From: CAZVAR01 sp964625225
GTDB taxonomy: Bacteria > Pseudomonadota > Alphaproteobacteria > JAJUGE01
DNA length: 55,673 bases
Direction of reading: 5' to 3'
Assembly (NCBI GenBank): GCA_964625225.1
Contig: CAZVAR010000010.1
Span: 1 to 55,673, forward strand
The translations under genes were made by a program, and so were the position numbers. The notes beneath the pieces were generated by a model. That model was not told where the DNA came from, searched no databases, and saw nothing but the letters and a program-made list of their open reading frames with translations. Below are positions 1 to 8,825 of the stretch, in pieces (position 1 is the first letter of the stretch; each line of letters starts with the position of its first letter).

Positions 1-261
1 GCAAACGACTATTATGATGTTCGGCGACGACCGGCCCGTCCGAAGCGATGGCAGACGGCATCCTTCCTGGACAACGAGGGCAACGCACCAGACGGATCGG
101 TGCGGCGGATCTCGATCCCGGCTCCGGGCCCGCGCTATCCGCGGGTTCGGCTGGCTGTTCCGGACTTACCGGGCCAGCGCCGGCGCTTGAGGCGATCGGT
201 GCCGCACCGGGATCGGGCGGGGGTTCGGTCCGCTGCAGTCGTGGAGGAAGCACGACCCAAG

Positions 262-1050
262 ATGATGCCGAGGGAGCCGTCCCGGAACCGGGAGCGTCGC
301 GGGCGCCCCGGCAGCCCGCGGATCAAATCCGCGACGGGGGACGATACGAACGCGCTTCGTGATCTAGAGGGGCTGCCCGCCGCGTACGCGGCCTGGCGGG
401 ACAGCCTGCTGGGGCAGATCACCGATGCTCTGGAACAGAAGCTTATCCTCGACCTCGTCGGGCCGCCGGCCGGCCTGCGCATCCTGGACGTGGGATGCGG
501 CGACGGCATCCTGACGGTCGAACTGTCCAAGCGGGGCGCGCATGCGACGGGCATCGACCCGTCCGAAGCGATGATCGCCGCCGCCCGGCGACGGGCAGAG
601 CGGCATGCCGGCCATGCCTCCTTCCGGATCGCGCGGGTCGAAGCCCTGCCTTTCGATGACGCGAGCTTCGACGTAGTGGTCGCCGTCGCGACGCTCTGCT
701 TCGTTGAGGACGCTGCGATCGCCGTGAAGGAAATGACCCGCGTGCTCAAGCCCGGCGGCCGTCTCGTTATCGGCGAGCTCGGCCGGCGCAGCATCTGGGC
801 GGCCCTCCGGCGCATCAGAGGTTGGCTCGGGTCTCCGGTGTGGCGTTCCGCTCGCTTCCGAAGCCGGTCGGAGCTCGAACGGCTCGCGGCCGACGCGGGC
901 TTGGTCGAGGTATCCGTAAGGGGAGCCATCTTCTACCCGCCCATCGGCGCCACCGCCCGATTGCTCGCTCCGATCGATCACTGGATCGGAGCACCCACGA
1001 CGGTCGGCGCCGCATTTCTCGCGCTTGCGGCGAGATCGCCCCGACGGTAG
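262..1050 (+). CDS. Class I SAM-dependent methyltransferase
   Basis: This is a predicted cytosolic SAM-dependent methyltransferase of the UbiE/Methyltransf_11 type. The SAM-binding motif I is visible as ILDVGCGDG, followed by the acidic motif GIDPSEAM and the post-motif VLKPGGRLVIGE. The reading frame is open from position 100, but the upstream part is Arg/Pro-rich and looks non-coding. I chose the ATG at 262 because GGAGG lies about 14 bases upstream; a GTG at 241 is also possible. The substrate cannot be told from the sequence. It stands alone on the plus strand ahead of a crotonase gene and shows no operon link. Confidence 0.75.
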   Translation: MMPREPSRNRERRGRPGSPRIKSATGDDTNALRDLEGLPAAYAAWRDSLLGQITDALEQKLILDLVGPPAGLRILDVGCGDGILTVELSKRGAHATGIDPSEAMIAAARRRAERHAGHASFRIARVEALPFDDASFDVVVAVATLCFVEDAAIAVKEMTRVLKPGGRLVIGELGRRSIWAALRRIRGWLGSPVWRSARFRSRSELERLAADAGLVEVSVRGAIFYPPIGATARLLAPIDHWIGAPTTVGAAFLALAARSPRR

Positions 1051-1239
1051 CCGGAAATCAACGGAGCGTTCGGAGCTCCGATGACGGCCTGGCTCGCCGT
1101 TCCGACCTGCAGATCTCCGAATCCTGTCCGGCCGCCTCGTGGCCGCCACCGGGGAGCCGCCGACCGATCCAGGTGTCGACCGGCGCCGGTTTCGGCTATG
1201 GATCGGGCCTCACAGAACCCATGGCGACGCGAGGGACGA

Positions 1240-2010
1240 ATGCGCTTCGAGAACCTGGATTACGACGTGCGTGACCATATCGCCGAGATCACCATGCGGC
1301 GTGCGCCGGTCAACGCCATCAATCATGCCCTGATCGAGGAAATCAACGCAGCCTATCGGCTGGCGCGGGACGACGAGCAGGTGCGCGCGATCATTCTTAC
1401 CAGCGCATTCGACAACGCCTTCAGTGCCGGGATGGATCTGGCGATGATTCGCGGCGGCAGCGGTCTCGACCTTCGCCGGTTCCTGGAGAAGCTCTATTTC
1501 GAGATGCACGATCTCCAGTACCGGATGGGCAAACCGACGATCGCCGCGCTGACCGGACCCGCGCGGGCGGCAGGCGTGACGCTCGCCGTCTCCTGCGACG
1601 TGATCGTGGCCAGCGAGACCGCCAGCATCGGCTATCCCGAAATCGACGTCGGCGTGATCCCGGCGATGCACTTCGTGCATCTGCCGCGCCAGATCGGCCG
1701 ACACAAGGCCTTCGAGCTCCTGTTCGGGGGCAAGCCGATCTCCGCAGCGGAGGCGGAGCGGCACGGCCTCATCAACCGCGTGGTTCCACAGGCCAGGGTC
1801 AAGGACGAGGCCCGGGCGATCGCGCGGGAGTTCGCCACGAAGTCGCCCATCGTGATGAAGCTCGCACGCGACGCCTTCATGCGCGCGAACGATTTCGAAT
1901 ACCGGCGGGCGATCGAGAACACGGTCGAGACGATCTGCAACATCATCGCAACCGACGATGCACAGGAAGGGCTTAACGCCTTCAACGAAAAGCGTCGGCC
2001 ACGCTGGTGA
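1240..2010 (+). CDS. Enoyl-CoA hydratase/isomerase family protein (crotonase 1)
   Basis: A 256-residue crotonase-fold protein, the usual length for the family, acting on a CoA thioester. The oxyanion-hole segment AFSAGMDL (about residues 60-67) and the segment GYPEIDVG (131-138) are clear. Aligned by eye with rat mitochondrial hydratase, the second catalytic glutamate is kept (E134) but the first is replaced by Thr114, so a true hydratase activity is doubtful. An isomerase, hydrolase or other crotonase reaction is equally possible. The frame is open from 1081; the ATG at 1240 was chosen because GAGG precedes it by about 7 bases and the family N-terminus begins there. A TRAP binding-protein gene follows after about 100 bases. 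Confidence 0.85.
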   Translation: MRFENLDYDVRDHIAEITMRRAPVNAINHALIEEINAAYRLARDDEQVRAIILTSAFDNAFSAGMDLAMIRGGSGLDLRRFLEKLYFEMHDLQYRMGKPTIAALTGPARAAGVTLAVSCDVIVASETASIGYPEIDVGVIPAMHFVHLPRQIGRHKAFELLFGGKPISAAEAERHGLINRVVPQARVKDEARAIAREFATKSPIVMKLARDAFMRANDFEYRRAIENTVETICNIIATDDAQEGLNAFNEKRRPRW

Positions 2011-2075
2011 TGCTCGGCTCACCGAATGGCATTATAAGGATTGTTGAGGATCCACCCCGGCCCCGAAGGGGGCGA

Positions 2076-2098
2076 TACAACCAGTTCCGGTACAACCA
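2076..2098. repeat. Short direct repeat upstream of the TRAP gene
   Basis: TACAACCA occurs at 2076-2083 and again at 2091-2098, a 15-base period, just upstream of the ribosome-binding site of the binding-protein gene at 2115. It could be an activator or repressor half-site pair, or chance. Confidence 0.25.
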
Positions 2099-2114
2099 AC
2101 CGAGGTGAGGAAGC

Positions 2115-3155
2115 ATGAGTCCAACGTTCTCCCGCACTGTGCCGATCGGCCTGTCACTGGCCCTCGGTCTGTTTAGCGCGGGCCCGGCGCTTGCGCAGGA
2201 TACCGTCCAATGGGAGCTCTCGGTCTGGGGTCCGCCTCGGGCATATACCAAGAGCGTCGAGACGATCGCGTCCGAGGTCGAGCAAAAAAGCGGCGGCAAG
2301 TTCAAGATCCGCATCCACTACGCCGAGGCGATCTCGCCGGCCAGGGAGAATCTCGACAGCATCAAGGTGGGTGCCATCGAGGCGGCGACCTTCTGTTCCT
2401 CCTATCACCCGGGCAAGAATCCGGCGCTGACCGGCCTCGACCTGCCGTTCCTGCCCTTCAAGGACATGGATGCGGTCTACCGGACGCACGACGCCTATTA
2501 CCGCCATCCCGCCGTCGTGGCAGAGATGAAACGCTGGAACGCCATTCCGTTCATGCCGACGCCGCTGCCGCAGTACGAGTTCATGGGCGCGGGCACGCCG
2601 CCGAAGACGCTCGAGGACTGGAAGGGCCTGCGGGTACGCGCGCTCGGCGGCCTCGGCGAGGCGATGCGCGAACTCGGCGCCGTGCCGACCAGCGTGCCGG
2701 CACCGGAGGTCTACACCTCGCTGGAGCGGGGCATGATCAACGCCGCGGCGGTCGCCTTCACCTACATGCACGCCTCCTACCGCCTGCATGAGATCAGCAA
2801 GTGGTACACGGACGGTCTGGCGCCTGGAACGATCGGCTGCGGGATGGTGGTGAACCGGGACGCCTATGATGCCCTTCCGGAGAGCTACCGGAAGATGCTC
2901 GACGAGGCGCGTCCTCTTGCCTACGAGCGAATGAAGGCGGCCTATCTGGAGGCGGACGCGAAGAACCTGCCGATCTTCAAGGAGATGGGGCTTGAGCGAC
3001 TGACCTACACCCCGGAGCAGCGGGCCGAGTTCGAGGAGCGCGCGGCGAAGCCCGTCTGGAATGCCTGGGTCGCCGATATGGAGAGCAAGGGGCTTCCCGG
3101 TCGCGAACTCCTGGATTTCATCCTGACCGAGGCCCAGAAGGCCAACGCGTCCTGA
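2115..3155 (+). CDS. TRAP transporter substrate-binding protein, DctP family
   Basis: A 346-residue periplasmic solute-binding protein of a TRAP transporter, probably for an organic acid. The N-terminus has a Sec signal peptide ending near residue 28 (ALA-Q cleavage pattern), and the mature part begins with the usual beta-strand and a W-G-P segment. The family segments KGLRVRALGG and EVYTSLERGMINA in the second half match the DctP ligand-binding region. A strong ribosome-binding site (GAGGTGAGGA) precedes the ATG. No dctQ or dctM membrane subunits lie nearby, so it must use a permease encoded elsewhere or act as an orphan receptor. It sits among crotonase genes, which hints at carboxylate or CoA-thioester catabolism. 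Confidence 0.88.
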   Translation: MSPTFSRTVPIGLSLALGLFSAGPALAQDTVQWELSVWGPPRAYTKSVETIASEVEQKSGGKFKIRIHYAEAISPARENLDSIKVGAIEAATFCSSYHPGKNPALTGLDLPFLPFKDMDAVYRTHDAYYRHPAVVAEMKRWNAIPFMPTPLPQYEFMGAGTPPKTLEDWKGLRVRALGGLGEAMRELGAVPTSVPAPEVYTSLERGMINAAAVAFTYMHASYRLHEISKWYTDGLAPGTIGCGMVVNRDAYDALPESYRKMLDEARPLAYERMKAAYLEADAKNLPIFKEMGLERLTYTPEQRAEFEERAAKPVWNAWVADMESKGLPGRELLDFILTEAQKANAS

Positions 3156-3169
3156 CCTCGCGCCGAGAC

Positions 3170-3203
3170 AGCTTCCGCGCCGCCTGCGGGCGACGTGGAA
3201 GCT
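3170..3203. terminator. Possible bidirectional hairpin between convergent genes
   Basis: AGCTTCC at 3170-3176 pairs with GGAAGCT at 3197-3203, with weaker pairing inside. It lies in the 84-base gap between the convergent TRAP binding-protein and crotonase genes. There is no T-run, so terminator function is uncertain. Confidence 0.3.
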
Positions 3204-3239
3204 CCGCCGCGAGGGCGGATTGCCGGAAGGCCGGTCCGG

Positions 3240-4097
3240 TCAGCGGGTGCGGGGCGGCTTGCTGCCGGCGATCGGAGCGCCCGAATCCCGCTCCCGCACC
3301 GCCTGTTGGAAGCCGACCTCCTCGGCCCGGGCCTTGAACCTCAGCCCTTCCGGCGAGTGCCGGGCAACGCCGTCGAACACGGTCGCGAGCGTCTGGACCG
3401 TCCGCATGCCGAAATTGTCGAAGGCCGCATTGACTGCTGTCTTGTGCATCCAGAGCTGATTCTTCGGTATGCCGGCGATGCGTGCACAGAGGCGCTCGAC
3501 CTCGGCGTCGAGATCGGCAGCAGGGACGGACCTGCTCGTCAAGCCGATCCGCTCGGCCTCGCGCCCGTCGATCAGGTCGCCCGTAAAGAGCATGCGTTTG
3601 GCACGCTCGGCCCCGATCCGAAACACCCACATCATCGTCGTCGGGCACCCCCAGACCCGTGCCGGCGGATAGCCGATCTGGGCATCCTCGGCCATGACGA
3701 TCAGGTCGCAGCAGAGCGCGATGTCGCTGCCGCCGGCCAGCGCGTAGCCGTGGATCTTGCAGACGGTGGGCTTGTAGCTGCGCCACAGTGACAGAAAGCA
3801 CTGGGTATTGTGATCCATGAGCTGGAAGTCGAGAAACGGATCCCAGGGCATCTCCTGCGTGCCGGTTTCATGCCCGGTCGCCTCGGCATAGGCCTTGAGA
3901 TCGTAGCCGGAGCAGAAGGCACGGCCGGCGCCGTCGAGCAGGATCACGTGCACATTGTCGTCCTGGTTCGCCTCCTCGACGGCGGAGCGGATCTCGCCAG
4001 GCATGGCGAGCGTAATCGCATTCAAGCGTTCCGGCCGGTTCAGCGTGATTCTCGCGACCCGCCCTTCGCGCCGATAGATCAGCGTCTCGAACTGCAT
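3240..4097 (-). CDS. Enoyl-CoA hydratase/isomerase family protein (crotonase 2)
   Basis: A 285-residue crotonase-fold protein. The oxyanion-hole segment reads AFCSGYDL (about residues 60-67) and the second family segment GYPPARVWG (142-150). By eye against classical hydratases the first catalytic glutamate is Asp125 and the second is Pro145, so ordinary hydration is unlikely. The C-terminal half has a run of Arg and Trp residues often seen in crotonases acting on larger acyl-CoAs. A GGGAG element lies about 10 bases upstream of the ATG. It is transcribed convergently to the TRAP gene and divergently from crotonase 3. Confidence 0.85.
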   Translation of the reverse strand: MQFETLIYRREGRVARITLNRPERLNAITLAMPGEIRSAVEEANQDDNVHVILLDGAGRAFCSGYDLKAYAEATGHETGTQEMPWDPFLDFQLMDHNTQCFLSLWRSYKPTVCKIHGYALAGGSDIALCCDLIVMAEDAQIGYPPARVWGCPTTMMWVFRIGAERAKRMLFTGDLIDGREAERIGLTSRSVPAADLDAEVERLCARIAGIPKNQLWMHKTAVNAAFDNFGMRTVQTLATVFDGVARHSPEGLRFKARAEEVGFQQAVRERDSGAPIAGSKPPRTR

Positions 4098-4476
4098 GCT
4101 TCATGTACTCCCGGCCTCTGAGCAGACGGCAAAGCCTATCCGCTCCCGGTCGGGGCCGCCACGACGCCGGGGCGGAGCCGGCAACCGCACCTTCGTCTGC
4201 GTGCCCGAGCGCCGTGCGCGGATCCCGCGCCCGATCTTGCGAGCGCCGCCCCGTCCGCATCGCCCGCCGTCGTTACGGGGAGGCCATGTCGTCGATGCGA
4301 AATGCGCAGCGCCGACGCAATCCGGGCCGGTATGCGGTCGAGCCGCTTCGACCCCGGCTCGCAATTTCCGCTTCGAGCTGCCGAATGCCGGGTGGATTCC
4401 GCCTCGGGGCTTCCCCCGGGCCGATATCCGGTAGACTCTCGCGATCCCAGCTGTAGGTTGCCGAGGAATTCACCGC
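4098..4476. other. Divergent intergenic region between two crotonase genes
   Basis: These 379 bases separate two divergently transcribed crotonase genes and must hold both promoters. The sequence is GC-rich, and I see no convincing -35/-10 pair, palindrome or RNA gene. Open frames here have Arg/Pro/Gly-rich translations and look like shadows. Confidence 0.5.
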
Positions 4477-5265
4477 ATGCCCGTCCTTCACGAACAGCGC
4501 GACGCCGTCGCGATCGTCACCCTGAGCAATCCCGACGCCCGCAATGCCTGGGCCGAGGAATTCAACGAGGGCCTCGTCCGTGTCTTCACGGCACTCGAGA
4601 ACGACGACTCCGTCCGGTGCGTCATTCTCACCGGTGACGAGCGGGGCCGGGCCTTCTCGGCGGGGGCGGATCTCAAGGATCCCCGGACCCACACCATCGA
4701 TTCCGCTTCCGAGTTGATCCTGTCCGTGCCCAAGTGGCGATCGTTCGTCGCCAACCTGCTGACCGAGTTCCCGAAGCCGGTGGTGGCTGCCGTCAATGGC
4801 TATGCCATCGGCATCGGTTGCATCGTCACCTTCTGCTGCGACCTGATCGTGGCGTCCGAGCGTGCCGAGTGGCGGCTGCCGCAAGTTGGCCTCGGCATCA
4901 TGCCGGCTTATGGCGGGCCGGTCCGCCTGGCCCGCTGGGTGGGCAAGGGCCTCGCCATGCGACTGGCGCTCGGCTTTCCGCTCGACGCGGCGGAGGCCTA
5001 TCGCATCGGTTTGGCGCAATGGCTCGTTCCGCATCAGGAGCTGATGGCGCGGGCCATGGACGTGGCCGGCCACATTGCGGCCCAGGCGCCGCTGGCCACG
5101 CGGATGGTCAAGGAGTCGCTGAACCGCGGGCTGGACATCCCCAACGTGACGGATGCGAGCCTGGTCGATGCCTACCGCTTCATGGCGCTGGAACTGACCC
5201 GGGACAAGCAGGAGGGGCATACGGCCTGGCACGAACGACGGGCCCCTGTATTCAAGGGCGAATGA
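4477..5265 (+). CDS. Enoyl-CoA hydratase/isomerase family protein (crotonase 3)
   Basis: A 262-residue crotonase-fold protein. The oxyanion-hole segment AFSAGADLKD (about residues 59-68) is textbook, and the helix following CCDLIVASE is typical. Both glutamates of classical hydratases appear replaced, by Ile116 and Gln136, so the chemistry is probably not simple hydration; isomerase, thioesterase and decarboxylase relatives have such changes. The ribosome-binding site GAGGAA precedes the ATG. It is the third crotonase in 4 kb, and none of the three has an acyl-CoA ligase or dehydrogenase partner nearby. Confidence 0.86.
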   Translation: MPVLHEQRDAVAIVTLSNPDARNAWAEEFNEGLVRVFTALENDDSVRCVILTGDERGRAFSAGADLKDPRTHTIDSASELILSVPKWRSFVANLLTEFPKPVVAAVNGYAIGIGCIVTFCCDLIVASERAEWRLPQVGLGIMPAYGGPVRLARWVGKGLAMRLALGFPLDAAEAYRIGLAQWLVPHQELMARAMDVAGHIAAQAPLATRMVKESLNRGLDIPNVTDASLVDAYRFMALELTRDKQEGHTAWHERRAPVFKGE

Positions 5266-5568
5266 CGCGCATAGAGCCGGCAAGGTCGGGTCTGCGCCGA
5301 CCCGACCATCCGGTTCCGGTACCCTCCCCCGCTCCTACCTACATCCTTGCAATTTTTCCTATTATAGGCTAGTAAGGCCGCAGTCGCCGCCACGTGCGAA
5401 GGCGTTCGGCTGCAAACGTCAACAAATCCCCGTCGCCTTTGTTGACGAATGTTGACGAAAGACGACGTTTTCGGATGTGTGCCGGCATGGCCCCGGTGGA
5501 CGGCATCGGCCGCCCGCCGGGGCGCGCCGGCGTCACCGACCCGGTCCCGGCGTCGCTGCTGCAACGAG
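5266..5568. other. AT-richer gap between convergent genes
   Basis: These 303 bases lie between the 3' ends of crotonase 3 and the amidase. The first half is noticeably richer in A and T than its surroundings and holds a small palindrome (5358-5368) and the operator-like repeats annotated separately. No protein-coding gene is convincing; a small RNA gene cannot be excluded. Confidence 0.5.
5417..5459. promoter_or_regulatory. Operator-like inverted and tandem repeats
   Basis: CGTCAACAAA (5417-5426) is the exact reverse complement of TTTGTTGACG (5438-5447), with an 11-base spacer. GTTGACGAA then occurs at 5441-5449 and 5451-5459, exactly one 10-base helical turn apart. Three related half-sites in 43 bases look like a binding site for a dimeric regulator. 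Both neighbouring genes end here rather than start, so the target is unclear; the palindrome could instead fold as a hairpin in either transcript, though no T-run follows. Confidence 0.45.
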
Positions 5569-6963
5569 CTATTCGAGCCCTATCGGCTCCCGCTTGTGCC
5601 ACTCGGTGGCCTGCTCGTAGGCCCAGCCGATGCGGAGCACCGTCGACTCGTCATAGCCGCGGCCCATGATCTGCATGGAGATCGGAAGGCCGTTGCTGGT
5701 GAAGCCGTTCCGCAGGGCGAGGCCGCACATCTCCATCAGATTGCCGAACCGGGTCAGTTCGGCCGGGGTCGTGGTCTCGTCAACCTCGGCCGCCGGGATC
5801 GCCGCGGTGGGCGTGGTCGGCAGGATCAGAGCGTCGACGCCGTCCATCGCCGCCAGCAGGGCTTCCTTCGCCTGCCGGCGTTCGCGCAAGGCGAGGATAT
5901 AGTCCCGCGCCGAGATACCGCGGGCCGCCAGGAACCGGGCACGGACATGCTGGTCCAGCGGCAGGTCGTCGCGTTCGACCGTCTCGGCGAGGAGCGCGTA
6001 GCCCTCGGTACCGATGATGGTCGCGGTCATGTCGCGATAGTCGCGGAAGCGTCGCGGCAAGGCGAGCTTGACGATGTGTGCGCCGAGCTCCTCGAACTGC
6101 TGCAGCGCCGCGTCGTAGGCGGCCAGCACCTCGGGATCGATCAGCTCGCGCTCCCCGTCGGGGAGCGCCGCCAGACGCAGCCCGAACACCCCGCGCCGCA
6201 GGGTCGGCAACGGGTCGTCATTGACGCGGCGCAGTGTGTTGGGATCCCGGGGATCCGGGCCCTGGAGCGCGTTGAGGAGCAGCGCCGCATCCTCCACCGA
6301 CCGGGTGAGCGGCCCGACCGTGTCCAGCGTCTCGGACAGCGTCAGCACCCCCCAGTTGCTGATCCGACCGACCGTGGTCTTGAGCCCGACCGTGCCGCAG
6401 AACCCCGCCGGCAGCCGCACCGAGCCGCCGGTGTCGGTGCCGATCGCGGCAGCGGCGAGGCCGGCCGCGACCGCGACGCCGGAGCCGCTGCTCGAGCCCC
6501 CGGGCACGCGGTGGGTGTCGAGGTCCCATGGATTCCAGGGCGTGCCCATATGCTGGTTGGTTCCCCAGCCGCCATAGGCGAACTCGACCGTGTGGGTCTT
6601 GCCGATCACGATCATGCCGGCCGCGATCAGCCGCCGGACGATCGTCGCCGTGACCGTGGAGCGCCGGTCCCGCCACGCATAGCAGCCGCCCGTCGTCGTC
6701 CGCCCCTCGATCTCCACCAGGTCCTTGATCGCGATCGGCATGCCGTGCAGCGGCCCGATCCGATGGCCGGAGCGGATCGCCTTATCGGCCGCCTCCGCCG
6801 CGAGCCGCGCCTCGTCCTCATAGACGGAGACGAAGGCGCCGAGCTTGGGATCGTGCCGCCGGATGCGGTCCAGGTAGAGATCGACCAGAGCGACCGGGGA
6901 TGTCCGCCCCTCGACGATGGCAGCGGCAGTCTCGGCGATCGAGGCATAGGGAGAAAGGGGCAT
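5569..6963 (-). CDS. Amidase (amidase-signature family)
   Basis: A 464-residue serine amidase of the amidase-signature family, hydrolysing a carboxamide to the acid and ammonia. The Ser-cisSer-Lys triad is visible as Lys80 (in PIAIKDLV), Ser157 (in GGSSSGS) and Ser181 (in GTDTGGSVR), with the same spacing as in fatty acid amide hydrolase. An upstream in-frame GTG at 6987 exists, but GGAG eight bases before the ATG at 6963 supports the shorter start. The substrate is unknown; aryl, short aliphatic and Asp/Glu-tRNA-type amidases share this fold, and no gatB or gatC is nearby. It is followed on the same strand, upstream, by an EamA transporter. Confidence 0.88.
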   Translation of the reverse strand: MPLSPYASIAETAAAIVEGRTSPVALVDLYLDRIRRHDPKLGAFVSVYEDEARLAAEAADKAIRSGHRIGPLHGMPIAIKDLVEIEGRTTTGGCYAWRDRRSTVTATIVRRLIAAGMIVIGKTHTVEFAYGGWGTNQHMGTPWNPWDLDTHRVPGGSSSGSGVAVAAGLAAAAIGTDTGGSVRLPAGFCGTVGLKTTVGRISNWGVLTLSETLDTVGPLTRSVEDAALLLNALQGPDPRDPNTLRRVNDDPLPTLRRGVFGLRLAALPDGERELIDPEVLAAYDAALQQFEELGAHIVKLALPRRFRDYRDMTATIIGTEGYALLAETVERDDLPLDQHVRARFLAARGISARDYILALRERRQAKEALLAAMDGVDALILPTTPTAAIPAAEVDETTTPAELTRFGNLMEMCGLALRNGFTSNGLPISMQIMGRGYDESTVLRIGWAYEQATEWHKREPIGLE

Positions 6964-7020
6964 AGACAACGCTCCATTGTTCGGCACTCGACGGCGAGCG
7001 ACGGCTCCGGGCCGCCGCCG

Positions 7021-7929
7021 CTAGGCTCGCCCCCTATGACGTATCTCCCGGTGAAGAATGTAAAGCCCGCTTGCGACCACGAGCGCGGCGCCGAGCACCA
7101 TGCTCGCATCCGGCACATGGCCCCAGACGAGCAGGCCGAGGCCCACCGCCCAGAGCAGGCTGGAATATTTGAACGGCACGACCAGCGCTGCCTGTGCCAG
7201 CCGCAGCGACTCGATGATGAGATAGTGAGCGGCGCCGAGCACGATCCCGGACAAAGCCATGAGGCCGAGATCGAACGGTGTCGGAACGCGCCAGCCGAAC
7301 GGCAGGGTGGCCAGCCCGGCCAAGGCGACGACGCCGGTGGTCACGACCAGGATGGACAGGCTCGACTCCGTCGCGCTCAGACGCCGCGTCAGAATATCCC
7401 GCAACGCTCCGCACAAGGCCGCTCCGAGCGGGAACACCGCTGCCCAGGCGATGCCGCTGCCGCTCGGCCGCGCCATTACGACCACTCCGGCAAAGCCGAC
7501 CAGGACGGCGGTCCAGCGCCGCCAGCCCACCCGTTCCCCGAGCAGCGGCGTCGCCAGGGCGGTAACGAACAACGGTCCGGCGAAGGCCATCGCCGTCATG
7601 TCTGCCAACGGCAGATAGCGCAGGCCGGTGAGGAACAGGATGGTCGAACCGACCACGGTGGCGGCCCGCAGCAGCTGCCCGCTCCAATTGCGCACGGCGG
7701 CCGTCGGGCGCCCTGCCGCCCGCCAGGTCAGCAGGAGGATGGGCAGGAACATGAAGGCGCCGCGGATGAACATGAGTTCGCCGGTGGGATAGCCGGCGGT
7801 CAGCCACTTCATTGCGGCGTCGTTCAGGGTGATCAGCCCGCTGCCTGCGACCATCAGCGCGATCCCCTTGCCGGGGGCCAGCGAGACGGGCGCGGCGACG
7901 GCCGTCCGAACGGAGCGGGGAATCGACAC
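7021..7929 (-). CDS. EamA-family (drug/metabolite superfamily) transporter
   Basis: An inner-membrane permease of about 302 residues with about ten hydrophobic segments arranged as two EamA repeats, the first beginning near residue 22. The segment LNDAAMKWL in the first helix and MARPSGSG between the repeats are typical of the RhaT/YdcZ-like group that exports metabolites. The annotated start is a GTG at 7929 with no clear ribosome-binding site; an ATG at 7854 preceded by AAGGGG is an alternative, though it would shorten the first helix. It is 57 bases upstream of the amidase and may be co-transcribed with it. Confidence 0.85.
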   Translation of the reverse strand: MSIPRSVRTAVAAPVSLAPGKGIALMVAGSGLITLNDAAMKWLTAGYPTGELMFIRGAFMFLPILLLTWRAAGRPTAAVRNWSGQLLRAATVVGSTILFLTGLRYLPLADMTAMAFAGPLFVTALATPLLGERVGWRRWTAVLVGFAGVVVMARPSGSGIAWAAVFPLGAALCGALRDILTRRLSATESSLSILVVTTGVVALAGLATLPFGWRVPTPFDLGLMALSGIVLGAAHYLIIESLRLAQAALVVPFKYSSLLWAVGLGLLVWGHVPDASMVLGAALVVASGLYILHREIRHRGRA

Positions 7930-8307
7930 GGGGAGACCGGTTGCTGCGGCGTTTGCCGTCAGGCCAGCACCGGCGAGCGCCGCCTGTCAAGCACGATAGC
8001 TCGGCGGCTCAGCACCCGAACCGCATCCGCTGCAGTAAGGGCGCGTCCTGCGATCGGCAGGACGTCGCCGTCGAGCCACCGATAGCAAAAGCCGGCAGCC
8101 GGTACCGCACTCCGCACCGCGATCGCCGCCCGAAGGCCGGGGCGGGCCGCCCGGCGGCAGCGACCGCCGCCGGCGTCATCCGTCTTCCGGCCTTCGGTCC
8201 CGGCGGCCCCCTTTCCGGGAGGTCCCGCGCTCGGCGCCTCGCCCGGCTTGCCGACGCCGGTGGCGAGGATGTCGTGCCTCCGGGCCGTGCCCGGGGCGAG
8301 ACGGGTC
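7930..8307. other. Intergenic region, no gene recognised
   Basis: These 378 GC-rich bases lie between the 5' end of the EamA gene and the 3' end of the first small heat-shock gene. I see no coding sequence, RNA gene or clear promoter pattern. Confidence 0.45.
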
Positions 8308-8805
8308 TCAGCCGCCCTTCACTTCGATCCGCTTTCTCTGCCTCTGCGCCTGCTCGGACTTGGGCAGCCGCACGGTCAACACGCCCTTCTTGAATTCGGC
8401 GGTCGCCTTGTCCGTCTCGATCCCGGGAGGCAACGGAATCGAGCGATAGAAGGAGCCGTATGTACGCTCGGACAGATGCCAGCCCTTCTGCTCCTCCTTG
8501 CGTTCCTGCTTCTTCTCGCCCTTCACGGTCAGCATGTCGCCGGTCACCGTCAGTTCGATGTCCTTCTCGTCCAGACCCGGCAGTTCCATCGTGACCTCGA
8601 TCTCCTTATCGGTCTCGGCCACGTCAGTGCGCGGACTGGACAGGCTTATGGCACCAAATCCTGCGCCAGGTTCCTCGAAACGGCGCCAGAAATCCTCGAA
8701 GACCCGGTTGATGCTCTGCTGCAGCGCCACGAAGGGATTCTCCTCCTCGCCGCGGGCCGGGGTGCCGGAACGATGGCTCCAGGGCATCAGGTCACGTAGG
8801 GCCAT
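8308..8805 (-). CDS. Small heat-shock protein, Hsp20/alpha-crystallin family (1)
   Basis: A 165-residue ATP-independent holdase that binds unfolding proteins in the cytosol. The alpha-crystallin domain runs from about residue 50, with the GLDEKDIEL segment and the diagnostic FKKGVLTVRLPK near its end. The C-terminal tail carries an I-x-V motif (KRIEVK) for oligomer contacts. The N-terminal arm is long and rich in Phe and Trp. The ATG at 8805 was chosen over an upstream in-frame start because GGAGGAGA stands just before it. It is last of three tandem Hsp20 genes on the minus strand, 20 bases after the second. Confidence 0.92.
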   Translation of the reverse strand: MALRDLMPWSHRSGTPARGEEENPFVALQQSINRVFEDFWRRFEEPGAGFGAISLSSPRTDVAETDKEIEVTMELPGLDEKDIELTVTGDMLTVKGEKKQERKEEQKGWHLSERTYGSFYRSIPLPPGIETDKATAEFKKGVLTVRLPKSEQAQRQRKRIEVKGG

Positions 8806-8825
8806 GATGACTCTCCTCCTCGCTA

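Noticed and set aside
5449..8085. An 878-codon plus-strand open frame antisense to the amidase and EamA genes
   Set aside because: It is rich in Arg, Gly, Gln and Asp, has no motif or hydrophobic core, and is the mirror of two well-supported genes; a high-GC shadow.
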